Source of the DNA: Burkholderiales bacterium
GTDB lineage: Bacteria; Pseudomonadota; Gammaproteobacteria; Burkholderiales; SG8-41
Direction of reading: 5' to 3'
DNA: 5,500 nt
Assembly: GCA_019746155.1 (NCBI GenBank)
Contig: JAIESJ010000009.1
Location: 1-5,500, forward strand
Of this stretch, positions 1 through 5,500 are shown piece by piece; the stretch's first letter is position 1, and the number at the start of each line of letters is the position of its first letter. The position numbers were made by a program, and so were the translations under genes. The notes beneath the pieces are model-generated. The model made no database searches, had not been told where the DNA came from, and worked only from the letters and a program-made list of their open reading frames with translations.

Positions 1-763
1 GTCCGGTAGCCAGATCATGTTCGACCAGAGCGCCGCGGGCCAGTGCAACCCCTTGTCCTTGTGCGGCGGCATCCAGCATCAGTGCTGCATCACTGAACAG
101 AGCCCCGCGGTCCGGCTCTTCGCACATCAGTCCAACCGCCTGGAACCATGGCTTCCAGGGTTGTCGTGGCAGTCGCAGCAGTGTCGCTTTCAGTAAGTCT
201 TGCGGACGAACATCGCTGCTGAGGGATTTGATATAACCAGGGCTGCATACCGGGAACACCTCGCTGCGCATGAGTTCAATACAGCGAAGTCCCGGCCAGT
301 CCGACTCGGCTCCATATCGAATCGCGACATCAGCTTCGCCGGTCCGCAGGCAGGCGAGCTTGTTGGTTTGCGCCAGCTTGGTCGCATTGATCTCGAGATC
401 GATGTCTCGGTGTTGGCGATAGAAACTACCCAGTCGTTCAACCAGCCAGTTCCGTGCGAAAGCCGGTCCCACGCTCAGCTTCACCACTTTGCGTATGTCA
501 GACAGCCTCGAACATGCGGCCTCGAGCGTGGACAACGACTCGACCACTGCGCCCAGGAAGAATGTCCCCTGGGTAGTCAGCGTCACGGACTGGTGGCCGC
601 GTACGAAAAACTTGGCGTCGAACTGTTGTTCAAGCACTTTGATTCGGTGGCTGACGGCGCTTTGCGTCACGCTCAGCTCTTCAGCCGCCTTGGCAAAGCT
701 CTGATGCCGGGCGACTGCCTCGAAAGCGGCAAGCGCGTGAAATGACGGAAGTTTGCGGAACAT
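1..763 (-). CDS. LysR-type transcriptional regulator, GcvA-like (3' end beyond window)
   Basis: Reading the minus strand from the ATG at 763 gives 254 codons without a stop to the window edge; family members are about 300 residues, so the last 45 or so are missing. The N-terminus (MFRKLPSFHALAAFEAV) matches the GcvA/AmpR-type opening. The winged helix-turn-helix lies around residues 19-60, with the recognition stretch AAEELSVTQSAVSHRI at 26-41. A periplasmic-binding-protein-like effector domain begins near residue 93 and contains the GEADVAIRYG segment and a PWKPWF stretch typical of GcvA relatives. A GTG codon lies eight codons upstream in frame, but the ATG fits the family start better; no strong ribosome site precedes either. 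It is transcribed away from the ThDP-enzyme operon, the usual LysR layout, so it probably controls that operon in response to a substrate or intermediate, and may also repress itself. Family assignment is firm; effector and target are inferred. Confidence 0.93.
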   Translation of the reverse strand, partial: MFRKLPSFHALAAFEAVARHQSFAKAAEELSVTQSAVSHRIKVLEQQFDAKFFVRGHQSVTLTTQGTFFLGAVVESLSTLEAACSRLSDIRKVVKLSVGPAFARNWLVERLGSFYRQHRDIDLEINATKLAQTNKLACLRTGEADVAIRYGAESDWPGLRCIELMRSEVFPVCSPGYIKSLSSDVRPQDLLKATLLRLPRQPWKPWFQAVGLMCEEPDRGALFSDAALMLDAAAQGQGVALARGALVEHDLATG

Positions 764-775
764 CAATGAATTCTG

Positions 776-816
776 TTCACTATAGCCATGAATAATATTC
801 ACTCAGTGCGAGCACT
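776..816. promoter_or_regulatory. Candidate regulator-binding repeats
   Basis: Three short repeat elements cluster here. TTCACT occurs at 776-781 and again at 798-803, 22 bases apart, close to two helical turns, so both copies would face the same side of the DNA. GAATA-A-TATTC (790-800) is a perfect inverted repeat with 5-base arms, and AGTGC-GA-GCACT (805-816) is another. LysR-type proteins bind as tetramers to interrupted dyads of about 15 bases plus a second site, so this cluster is a reasonable operator candidate. Arms this short can arise by chance. Confidence 0.35.
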
Positions 817-867
817 TGTGTGCCTAGAATATAAAAAGCAGTCAAGAATAAAAACAAATAATAATAC

Positions 868-898
868 CTGACACTTTACAGTGTGGGCTCAATATAAC
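868..898 (+). promoter_or_regulatory. Candidate promoter of the ThDP-enzyme operon, with overlapping dyad
   Basis: CTGACA (868-873) resembles a -35 box and TATAAC (893-898) a -10 box, each one base off consensus, but they are 19 bases apart, longer than the preferred 17. Such spacing fits a weak promoter needing an activator, as expected under LysR control. An inverted repeat ACACT-TTAC-AGTGT (871-884) overlaps the -35 box and could be the activator's promoter-proximal site. No start-site data support this; it is the best of several weak candidates. Confidence 0.35.
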
Positions 899-930
899 GT
901 CGCCCGTTGTTGAATACTTAACCCAAGTTC

Positions 931-936
931 GGAGGA
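931..936 (+). promoter_or_regulatory. Ribosome binding site of the ThDP enzyme
   Basis: GGAGGA lies seven bases before the ATG at 944. This near-ideal site settles that start for the ThDP enzyme. Confidence 0.85.
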
Positions 937-943
937 TTGTGCA

Positions 944-2608
944 ATGCCGCAGATGAACGGCGCTCAGGCGCTCGTCAAGTCTCTTGAAGTCCACGGCGTA
1001 GATACCGTGTTCGGCGTGCTCGGCAGCACGCTGCTGCCTGTCTACGACGAGCTCTACGAACACCCGCAGATCCGGCTCATCGCGCCGCGCGGTGAGGATG
1101 GCGCCTTGCATATGGCGGACGCCTACGCGCGAGTCACGGGTAAGGTCGGAGTGGGCATGATCACCGTCGGTGCCGGTGCCGCGTTCAGCGTTTCGGCAAT
1201 GGGTGAGGCATGGGCCGAATCGTGGCCTGTGCTGAACATCGTTACCCAGATCCCCACGCCTTATCTGGACAAGGACAAGGGTGTATACCATGAATGCCAC
1301 GACCAGATGGGAATGTTCCGGCCGGTTACCGGCTGGTGCCGTCGTGTGCTCAGCGCTGCTGAGATTCCGTATGCAATTTACGAAGCGTTCTTTCGCATGC
1401 GCAATGGGCGGCCGCGCCCGGTGATGCTGGAAATTCCGGCTGATGTCCTGCGGCAGGAGGCCCATGTGACCATTCAGGCTGCCACCGCATCGGCCCGGCC
1501 CCGCGTCGATGAGCAGGCGATAAAACAGGCGGCCGATTTGCTGATTGCCGCAAAGCGTCCATTGCTCTGGGCGGGCGGCGGTGTCGTGAAAGCGGACGCG
1601 GGAGGCGAGCTGCTGCAACTCTGCGAGCTGTTACAGGCACCTGTACTTGCAACCAATGGCTCGAAAGGTGTCGTGCCCGATGATTATCCGCTCATGCTCG
1701 GAAACATACTTACACAAAGTCCTGTTATCGAACAGGAGATTTTGAATACCGCGGATGTCATGTTGGCTCTGGGCACGAGGTTTTCCGAACGTGCTACCCG
1801 CTCGACAGACAAAAGCGCGGCGCTGCTTGATGTGACAGGACGCTCGGCCCGCGGCTGGACCATCAAGCTTCCAGCCCAGCTGATCCACGCCGACATTGAT
1901 CCGAGCGAGTTCAATCGGAACGTTCCGGCACAATTGACAATCCATGGCGATGCCAAGGATGTGATTGCAAGGCTGCTCGCCGAGATCAAGGCGCGTTCCT
2001 TCAAGGCTGATGCACGGCGAGTCGACGAGATCCGTAAAATCAAATCGGCCGCACGTGCAGCACTCAAGGAACGTGTGCCGGAGGAGATGCAGTTGCTCGA
2101 GGATTTGCGCGCCGTTTTACCGCGCAACGCGATTGTGACGGCTCAGTCCATCGTTGGTCACTGGGCGCGTTATGCGCTGGATATGTACGAACCGGGCCAG
2201 TTTCTTTTTGCAAATAGCTTCGGTTCTATGGGTTATGCATTTCATGCTGCAATTGGCGCCAAGATTGCCCGTCCCGATTGCCCGGTAGTGGCGCTGTGTG
2301 GCGACGGGGGGTTGATGTTCGGTTGCGGAGAGCTGGCAACCATAGCGCACTACAAGCTCGCGATACCGATAGTGATTTTCAACAATGGGGGCTATAAGAT
2401 TCTGCAGAATACGCAGAAGCGCCGCTATGGCCGTCATATCGGCACTGATCTCACAAACCCTGATTTCGTGAAGTTCGGTGAATCGTTCGGCTTCCACGCC
2501 AAGCGGGTGAACGACCTGTCTAAACTGGCGCCCGCCATCGCCGATGCACTGCAAAAAGACCGGGCGACCGTGATCGAGGTGCCGGCCGATTTCAAACCGT
2601 ACCGTTGA
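944..2608 (+). CDS. ThDP-dependent enzyme of the acetolactate synthase/2-oxo acid decarboxylase superfamily
   Basis: The 554-residue protein has the three domains of this superfamily: an N-terminal PYR domain (about 4-175), a central domain (about 190-345) and a C-terminal PP domain (about 375-545). The cofactor motif is complete: G453-D454-G455, 24 residues, then N480-N481, with D454 and N481 expected to bind Mg2+. E51, in the segment R-G-E-D-G, occupies the place of the glutamate that activates ThDP. The enzyme should be cytoplasmic and act on a 2-oxo acid or activated acid by C-C bond cleavage or carboligation. Two segments are atypical: R-G-E-D replaces the common R-H-E-Q, and T-V-G-A-G (74-78) replaces T-S-G-P-G. 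It is therefore unlikely to be the housekeeping IlvB, and no regulatory small subunit lies nearby. Its place upstream of tricarboxylate-transporter genes points to catabolism of an imported acid. Candidates include a 2-oxo acid decarboxylase, oxalyl-CoA-type decarboxylase or sulfo-acid enzyme; I cannot choose among them. The superfamily call is firm. Confidence 0.92.
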   Translation: MPQMNGAQALVKSLEVHGVDTVFGVLGSTLLPVYDELYEHPQIRLIAPRGEDGALHMADAYARVTGKVGVGMITVGAGAAFSVSAMGEAWAESWPVLNIVTQIPTPYLDKDKGVYHECHDQMGMFRPVTGWCRRVLSAAEIPYAIYEAFFRMRNGRPRPVMLEIPADVLRQEAHVTIQAATASARPRVDEQAIKQAADLLIAAKRPLLWAGGGVVKADAGGELLQLCELLQAPVLATNGSKGVVPDDYPLMLGNILTQSPVIEQEILNTADVMLALGTRFSERATRSTDKSAALLDVTGRSARGWTIKLPAQLIHADIDPSEFNRNVPAQLTIHGDAKDVIARLLAEIKARSFKADARRVDEIRKIKSAARAALKERVPEEMQLLEDLRAVLPRNAIVTAQSIVGHWARYALDMYEPGQFLFANSFGSMGYAFHAAIGAKIARPDCPVVALCGDGGLMFGCGELATIAHYKLAIPIVIFNNGGYKILQNTQKRRYGRHIGTDLTNPDFVKFGESFGFHAKRVNDLSKLAPAIADALQKDRATVIEVPADFKPYR

Positions 2609-2650
2609 AACGGCGGATATTCGCAAAAAATCACATTCCACGAACACTAA

Positions 2651-2657
2651 AGGAGGG
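2651..2657 (+). promoter_or_regulatory. Ribosome binding site of the Bug/TctC protein
   Basis: AGGAGGG sits just before the ATG at 2661, with three to four bases between them. The match is very strong though slightly close, and suggests high translation, as expected for an abundant periplasmic binding protein. Confidence 0.8.
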
Positions 2658-2660
2658 AAG

Positions 2661-3677
2661 ATGCAGATCTCATTGAATTGGCTCTGCCGTAGGCGCGGAT
2701 GGAAACGGGTGTTGTCGTGCGTTTATTTCGGCGTTGCCGGAGCGTTGGCGTGTGTTGCCATGGCGGCTGACTGGAAACCTGCAGATAACATCGAGGTCGT
2801 TGTTGGGGCTTCGCCTGGAGGGGGTAACGACAACATCGCCCGTACGATGCAGAAGATCATTCAGGACAGGCGCCTGGTTGAGGTGCCGTTTAACATCGTA
2901 AACAAACCCGGTGCCGGTGGCGCCGTGGCCTATGCCTACCTCAATCTGTACGCCGGAAATCCGCATTATCTCGGGGTAAGCTCCAACACCCTTCTTACCA
3001 ACCACATCACCGGTACTTCGAAGATTTTCTACGAGGATATCACCCCGATCGCGGTCATGATCAACGAATACATCAACTTCGTGGTCAAAGCCGACTCGTC
3101 GCTCAAGACCGGCTCCGATCTGATCGCGCGTCTCAAGGCGGATCCCGGCTCCGTCGTTTTCGGTATTTCCAGCGTGTTGGGCAATATCAACCATATTGCC
3201 GTTGCCACCGTGGCGCGGGCCGTCGGCGTGGACGCGAAAAAGCTCAAGGTGGTCGTGTTTTCCGGTTCGGGCGGGGCGGTCACAGGGCTGCTGGGAGGGC
3301 ATGTCGAGGTAGTGGCCGGTCCTCCCAGCATCGCGCTGAAACACATCGAGGCGGGTATGCTGCGCAGTCTTGCCGTAACCTCGCCCAAGCGACTTGCCGA
3401 TAATCTGGCAAAGATTCCCACCTGGCGGGAACAGGGCGTAGACGCCGTGGTCGTCAACTGGCGAGGCGTGATCGGCCCCAAGGGCTTAAACGAGGCGCAG
3501 ATCACTTACTGGAACCAGGTGTTCGGCAAGCTGGCACAGACCGAGGAATGGAACAACGTTCTGCGGAAGAACCAGTGGGTTAACGCCTATGTCGGCGGCA
3601 AAGAGGCCAGCGCTTATATGAGCACGCAATACTCGGAGTTCAAGAACGTGCTCACGGCTCTCGGGCTTGCAAGGTGA
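2661..3677 (+). CDS. tctC: Bug/TctC-family periplasmic solute-binding protein
   Basis: This 338-residue protein is the extracytoplasmic substrate-binding component of a tripartite tricarboxylate transporter. A signal peptide is visible: a basic stretch RRRGWKR (10-16), a hydrophobic core (about 17-32) and an A-M-A site, with cleavage likely after residue 35. The mature part opens with the Bug signature, VVVGASPGGGNDNIAR (46-61, D57 matching the family aspartate), followed by NKPGAGG (81-87). Later segments (VFSGSGGAVTGLLGGHVEV, then a SLAVTSPKR stretch) also follow the family pattern. Length is slightly above the usual 320-330 because of a long signal sequence. Bug proteins bind carboxylates such as citrate, tartrate, glutamate or aromatic acids, and the ligand cannot be read from sequence. 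It lies 52 bases after the ThDP enzyme and 34 bases before the first small gene, so it is probably in their operon, ahead of its likely partners TctB and TctA. Bug genes are often orphaned, but here the membrane genes are close. Confidence 0.93.
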   Translation: MQISLNWLCRRRGWKRVLSCVYFGVAGALACVAMAADWKPADNIEVVVGASPGGGNDNIARTMQKIIQDRRLVEVPFNIVNKPGAGGAVAYAYLNLYAGNPHYLGVSSNTLLTNHITGTSKIFYEDITPIAVMINEYINFVVKADSSLKTGSDLIARLKADPGSVVFGISSVLGNINHIAVATVARAVGVDAKKLKVVVFSGSGGAVTGLLGGHVEVVAGPPSIALKHIEAGMLRSLAVTSPKRLADNLAKIPTWREQGVDAVVVNWRGVIGPKGLNEAQITYWNQVFGKLAQTEEWNNVLRKNQWVNAYVGGKEASAYMSTQYSEFKNVLTALGLAR

Positions 3678-3711
3678 TGCCTGCAGAAGCGCCCCGCATG
3701 GAAGACGAAAT

Positions 3712-4110
3712 ATGAAAATCACTGATCATCTTGAGAAGGCATCCGCTTTCGAGAGGGCGCTGGCGAAGCTCAACCCGCTTGTCGACGGGGAGTTGTACAC
3801 CGTATTCCTGATGCGCGCCGGGACAAACCGTCTGAATGCTGCGTTACACGCGCTGGGCATTACGACGGACGGGGCCGCAACAGCCGCCAAGCTTGGCGAC
3901 CTGAATCATACCTATAAGCCCAAGCTCAATTCGACCGTGCCTCCGGAACTGAAAGAGGCGTTCATGCGCCTGAGCTATATCGAGGATCTGCGTCCGGATT
4001 ATGTGCGCGGATCAAAAACTTTAAACATATCGACGGTAAGCAAGGCGGAATCCGCCTATGCAGCGATCAAGCACGATACCGATGCGGTGCTGAAACAGGG
4101 GAGCGTATGA
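3712..4110 (+). CDS. Small helical protein of unknown function, first of a paralogous pair
   Basis: The 132-residue product is not one I recognise. It has no signal peptide or membrane segment, so it is probably cytoplasmic, and its pattern of leucine, alanine and charged residues suggests an all-helical fold. The ATG at 3712 has GGAAG (3700-3704) seven bases upstream; a TTG at 3667 would extend it by 15 residues but would overlap the preceding gene and start without a good site. It aligns with its downstream neighbour: shared positions include H6-L7, K9-A10, L17, K19-L20, D25, M34, A36-G37, N42-A43, L45-H46 and G49, then P77-P78, A83-F84, E91, L93-R94 and Y97-V98-R99. The 6-residue length difference falls in the loop between these blocks. 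Its stop overlaps the next start (ATGA), so the two are probably translated together and may form a heterodimer. A distant HEPN-like helical bundle is possible, but the R-x4-6-H nuclease signature is not seen. Confidence 0.85.
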   Translation: MKITDHLEKASAFERALAKLNPLVDGELYTVFLMRAGTNRLNAALHALGITTDGAATAAKLGDLNHTYKPKLNSTVPPELKEAFMRLSYIEDLRPDYVRGSKTLNISTVSKAESAYAAIKHDTDAVLKQGSV

Positions 4111-4478
4111 CGCCGGCTGAACATCTCGCCAAGGCCCAGGTGGTGCTGGCCAGCCTGTATAAGCTTACGTTCCCGGGGGACTATCTCGCGATAGTAGACG
4201 GCGCAATGATTGCCGGTTATCACCTCGGCAATGCCTTGCTGCATGAGCATGGTGTTCTGCCGGATGATGCTCATGCCAATACGCCGTCAAAACTCGAACG
4301 GCCTATCGACTCGTTGCCACCGGCTATTCAAATGGCATTCCGTGCTTTTGCTGAACTCGAACGGCTGCGTTTCGAGTACGTGCGCAGCCCGTCACGCTAT
4401 GATGCCGGGTTGGAGCGGAGGGTCTGGGATCTACTGAAGGAAATGCAGCAGGTGAAACGCCGGGCGGAGACCATCTGA
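4107..4478 (+). CDS. Small helical protein of unknown function, second of a paralogous pair
   Basis: This 123-residue protein, like its upstream neighbour, belongs to no family I can name. The ATG at 4107 overlaps the upstream TGA in ATGA, and a purine-rich AGGGGAG (4097-4103) lies three bases before it, consistent with translational coupling. The first 50 residues align gaplessly with the neighbour (17 identical), including HLxKA (6-10), the AG of M-I-A-G (34-37) and N-A-L-L-H-E-H-G (42-49). A second block, LPPAIQMAF to RFEYVR (70-93), matches with 10 of 25 identical over the region 70-94. The C-terminal part (100-120) is strongly charged and probably helical. No secretion signal or membrane span is seen. 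The pair lies between the transporter's binding protein and its membrane subunits, suggesting a role tied to that system's substrate, for example as an enzyme partner, sensor or assembly factor. That role is inference only. Confidence 0.85.
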   Translation: MTPAEHLAKAQVVLASLYKLTFPGDYLAIVDGAMIAGYHLGNALLHEHGVLPDDAHANTPSKLERPIDSLPPAIQMAFRAFAELERLRFEYVRSPSRYDAGLERRVWDLLKEMQQVKRRAETI

Positions 4479-4714
4479 CAGCATGGGATTCGACTCCAGC
4501 CACACCAACAACGAAATCGCGAAGCAGTACAGGCATGGCCGCACCGGATCGACGCAGACAATGCCAAAACTCTTGGGTATGATGCCCGGTCGGTGCGCCA
4601 GTGAGTTGCATTTTGTGCGGAACACTTCTGCCGCAGGCCGGTACACAACACAATAACGCCTGCGCAGCGCTGCACTTGTCAGCTGTATATGAATTTGGGA
4701 GGAGCATGGCCGTT
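4479..4714. other. 236-base spacer before tctB
   Basis: This is by far the longest gap in the plus-strand run. It contains a 10-base perfect palindrome, GCAGCGCTGC (4664-4673), without a following T-run, so it is not a standard intrinsic terminator. A 57-codon frame (4483-4656) starts four bases after the preceding stop but has no well-placed ribosome site and no recognisable features. I see no convincing promoter. The spacer may carry a secondary promoter, an mRNA processing site or the remains of a lost gene. Confidence 0.45.
4697..4704 (+). promoter_or_regulatory. Ribosome binding site that decides the tctB start
   Basis: GGGAGGAG lies one base before an ATG at 4706 and ten bases before a second in-frame ATG at 4715. 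The first is too close for normal initiation, so the second is preferred. The two starts differ by only three residues. Confidence 0.65.
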
Positions 4715-5179
4715 ATGGCTGATCGCATTATTTTCTTCTGTACGATCGTTCTTGCCGCGGTTTATTTTTACGCCACCGCGCAAATTCCTTCCCTGGAAAT
4801 CGGTGATCCGCTGGGCCCCAGGGCTTTTCCACGCTTGCTCGGCATCGGTCTGTTGATTACGGCGGGCATGTTGTTTATGGAAATGTGGCGCGCGCGGAAA
4901 GCCGAACGGCCCCGGAGCGAGCGCAGCCAGCCCGTGGAGTGCGGTCATTTCGCGGTCGTTGCCGTGGCAGTGGTATGGACCGGCCTTTATTTTGCGGTTT
5001 TCGAATGGCTCGGCTATGCGATCGCGACCACCGTCTACCTGCTTGCGCTGATGATGTACTTCAATCGCGGCAGACGGACAGCCAATATCCTGACTTCCGT
5101 GCTGTTCAGTTTCATCAGTTATCTGGTGTTCTCCAGGTTGCTGGATGTCACGCTTGCGCGTGGCATTCTTCCGTTCTGA
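4715..5179 (+). CDS. tctB: TctB-family small membrane subunit of a tripartite tricarboxylate transporter
   Basis: The 154-residue product matches the usual TctB length (about 145-160). Hydrophobic segments lie at about 5-22, 40-57, 78-96, 99-116 and 125-142, and the charged loop at 58-76 (rich in R and E) separates the first two from the rest. The segment GDPLGPRAFPRLLG (30-43) is the characteristic TctB motif after the first helix. In these inner-membrane transporters TctB is the small, poorly conserved subunit that works with TctA to move the ligand delivered by the periplasmic binding protein, using an ion gradient. Start codons further upstream, to 4601, are in frame but would add a non-membrane leader without family support. 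tctA begins 12 bases after its stop, so the two are surely co-transcribed. Confidence 0.9.
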   Translation: MADRIIFFCTIVLAAVYFYATAQIPSLEIGDPLGPRAFPRLLGIGLLITAGMLFMEMWRARKAERPRSERSQPVECGHFAVVAVAVVWTGLYFAVFEWLGYAIATTVYLLALMMYFNRGRRTANILTSVLFSFISYLVFSRLLDVTLARGILPF

Positions 5180-5191
5180 GGAAGGTCGAGC

Positions 5192-5500
5192 ATGGAAACC
5201 CTTACGCACATCCTCAACGGCTTCACAGTCTGTCTGCAGCCGGTCAACCTGTGGTACACCTTTCTTGGCGTGTTCATGGGCACCGTCATTGGTGTGCTGC
5301 CCGGCATAGGGCCTTCCGCCGGGATCGCGCTGCTGATTCCGGTTACCTTCGGCATGGACCCGACCTCGGCGCTGATCATGATGGCCGGCATTTACTATGG
5401 AACCAAGTACGGCGGTTCGACCACGGCGATACTGATCCGCACGCCGGGTGAAGCGGCCTCCGTCATGACCTCCATCGACGGCTACGAAATGGCGCGCAAA
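5192..5500 (+). CDS. tctA: TctA-family large permease subunit (5' part, cut by window end)
   Basis: Only the first 103 residues are present; TctA proteins are about 500 residues with roughly a dozen membrane helices. The visible part is highly characteristic: GVLPGIGPSAG (34-44), the IYYGTKYGGSTTAIL run (67-81), TPGEAAS (84-90) and IDGYEMARK (95-103). These are the conserved N-terminal blocks of the permease that forms the transport path in the inner membrane. The ATG at 5192 follows AAGG (5182-5185) by six bases. Position 83 is R, where an asparagine just before T-P-G is common in the family; this may reflect ligand preference. It is the last gene seen, and the operon probably continues past the window. 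Confidence 0.95.
   Translation, partial: METLTHILNGFTVCLQPVNLWYTFLGVFMGTVIGVLPGIGPSAGIALLIPVTFGMDPTSALIMMAGIYYGTKYGGSTTAILIRTPGEAASVMTSIDGYEMARK

Larger units (their letters stand above)
764..943. promoter_or_regulatory. Divergent intergenic control region
   Basis: This 180-base gap separates the divergently transcribed LysR-type regulator and ThDP-enzyme gene. Its middle (about 770-880) is clearly richer in A and T than the flanking genes. It holds several short inverted and direct repeats, listed separately, and should contain both promoters and the regulator's binding sites. The function is inferred from the layout and the repeats. Confidence 0.7.

Noticed and set aside
200..745. 181-codon plus-strand open frame
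   Set aside because: It lies entirely opposite the LysR-type regulator, has no family resemblance, and the minus-strand protein is clearly the real gene.
842..1618. 258-codon minus-strand open frame
   Set aside because: It is antisense to the ThDP-enzyme coding region; its sequence is rich in histidine and arginine, typical of a GC-rich reverse-frame artefact.
2611..2632. Possible terminator between the ThDP enzyme and tctC
   Set aside because: Only a three-base stem (GCG/CGC) is formed and it is followed by A residues, not T, on the plus strand, so it would not terminate transcription of the operon.
3667..3711. TTG-initiated 15-residue extension of the first small protein
   Set aside because: It would overlap the end of tctC, has no good ribosome site, and the ATG at 3712 makes the protein align with its paralogue from residue 1.
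4483..4656. 57-codon open frame after the second small gene
   Set aside because: There is no ribosome site at a suitable distance, no recognisable domain, and it does not resemble the upstream paralogues. Kept only as a note on the spacer.
4885..5451. 188-codon plus-strand frame across the tctB/tctA junction
   Set aside because: It overlaps two well-recognised membrane genes in another frame and encodes an H- and R-rich sequence with no membrane segments.

Overview
The window looks like chromosomal DNA of a proteobacterium, most likely a betaproteobacterium of the Burkholderiales. The base composition is moderately GC-rich, and an extended-family Bug/TctC periplasmic binding protein sits beside TctB and TctA membrane genes, an arrangement common in Bordetella, Achromobacter, Cupriavidus and relatives. 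The taxon is an inference from family content, not a sequence match.

Layout. Positions 1-763 (minus strand) hold most of a GcvA-like LysR-type regulator whose 3' end lies outside the window. An AT-rich divergent control region (764-943) separates it from a run of plus-strand genes: a thiamine-diphosphate enzyme of the acetolactate synthase/decarboxylase superfamily (944-2608), a secreted Bug/TctC solute-binding protein (2661-3677), two small proteins of unknown function joined by an ATGA overlap (3712-4110 and 4107-4478), a 236-base spacer, the small membrane protein TctB (4715-5179), and the first fifth of the large permease TctA (5192 onward, cut by the window end).

The simplest reading is one catabolic unit. 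The LysR regulator senses a small carboxylic acid, the periplasmic protein captures it, the tripartite tricarboxylate transporter (TctA/TctB) imports it, and the ThDP enzyme cleaves or decarboxylates a 2-oxo acid derived from it. The substrate cannot be read from the sequence.

The most unusual part is the small-gene pair between the binding protein and TctB. The two proteins are diverged paralogues: they align without gaps over their first 50 residues (17 identities) and again over a 25-residue block ending in Y-V-R (10 identities). I do not recognise the family. Their placement inside a transporter/enzyme operon suggests an undescribed accessory component, possibly a heterodimer. A second oddity is the ThDP enzyme, which keeps its cofactor motif and catalytic glutamate but departs from the usual residues around the active site.

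No tRNA, rRNA, CRISPR array, insertion sequence or attachment site was seen.
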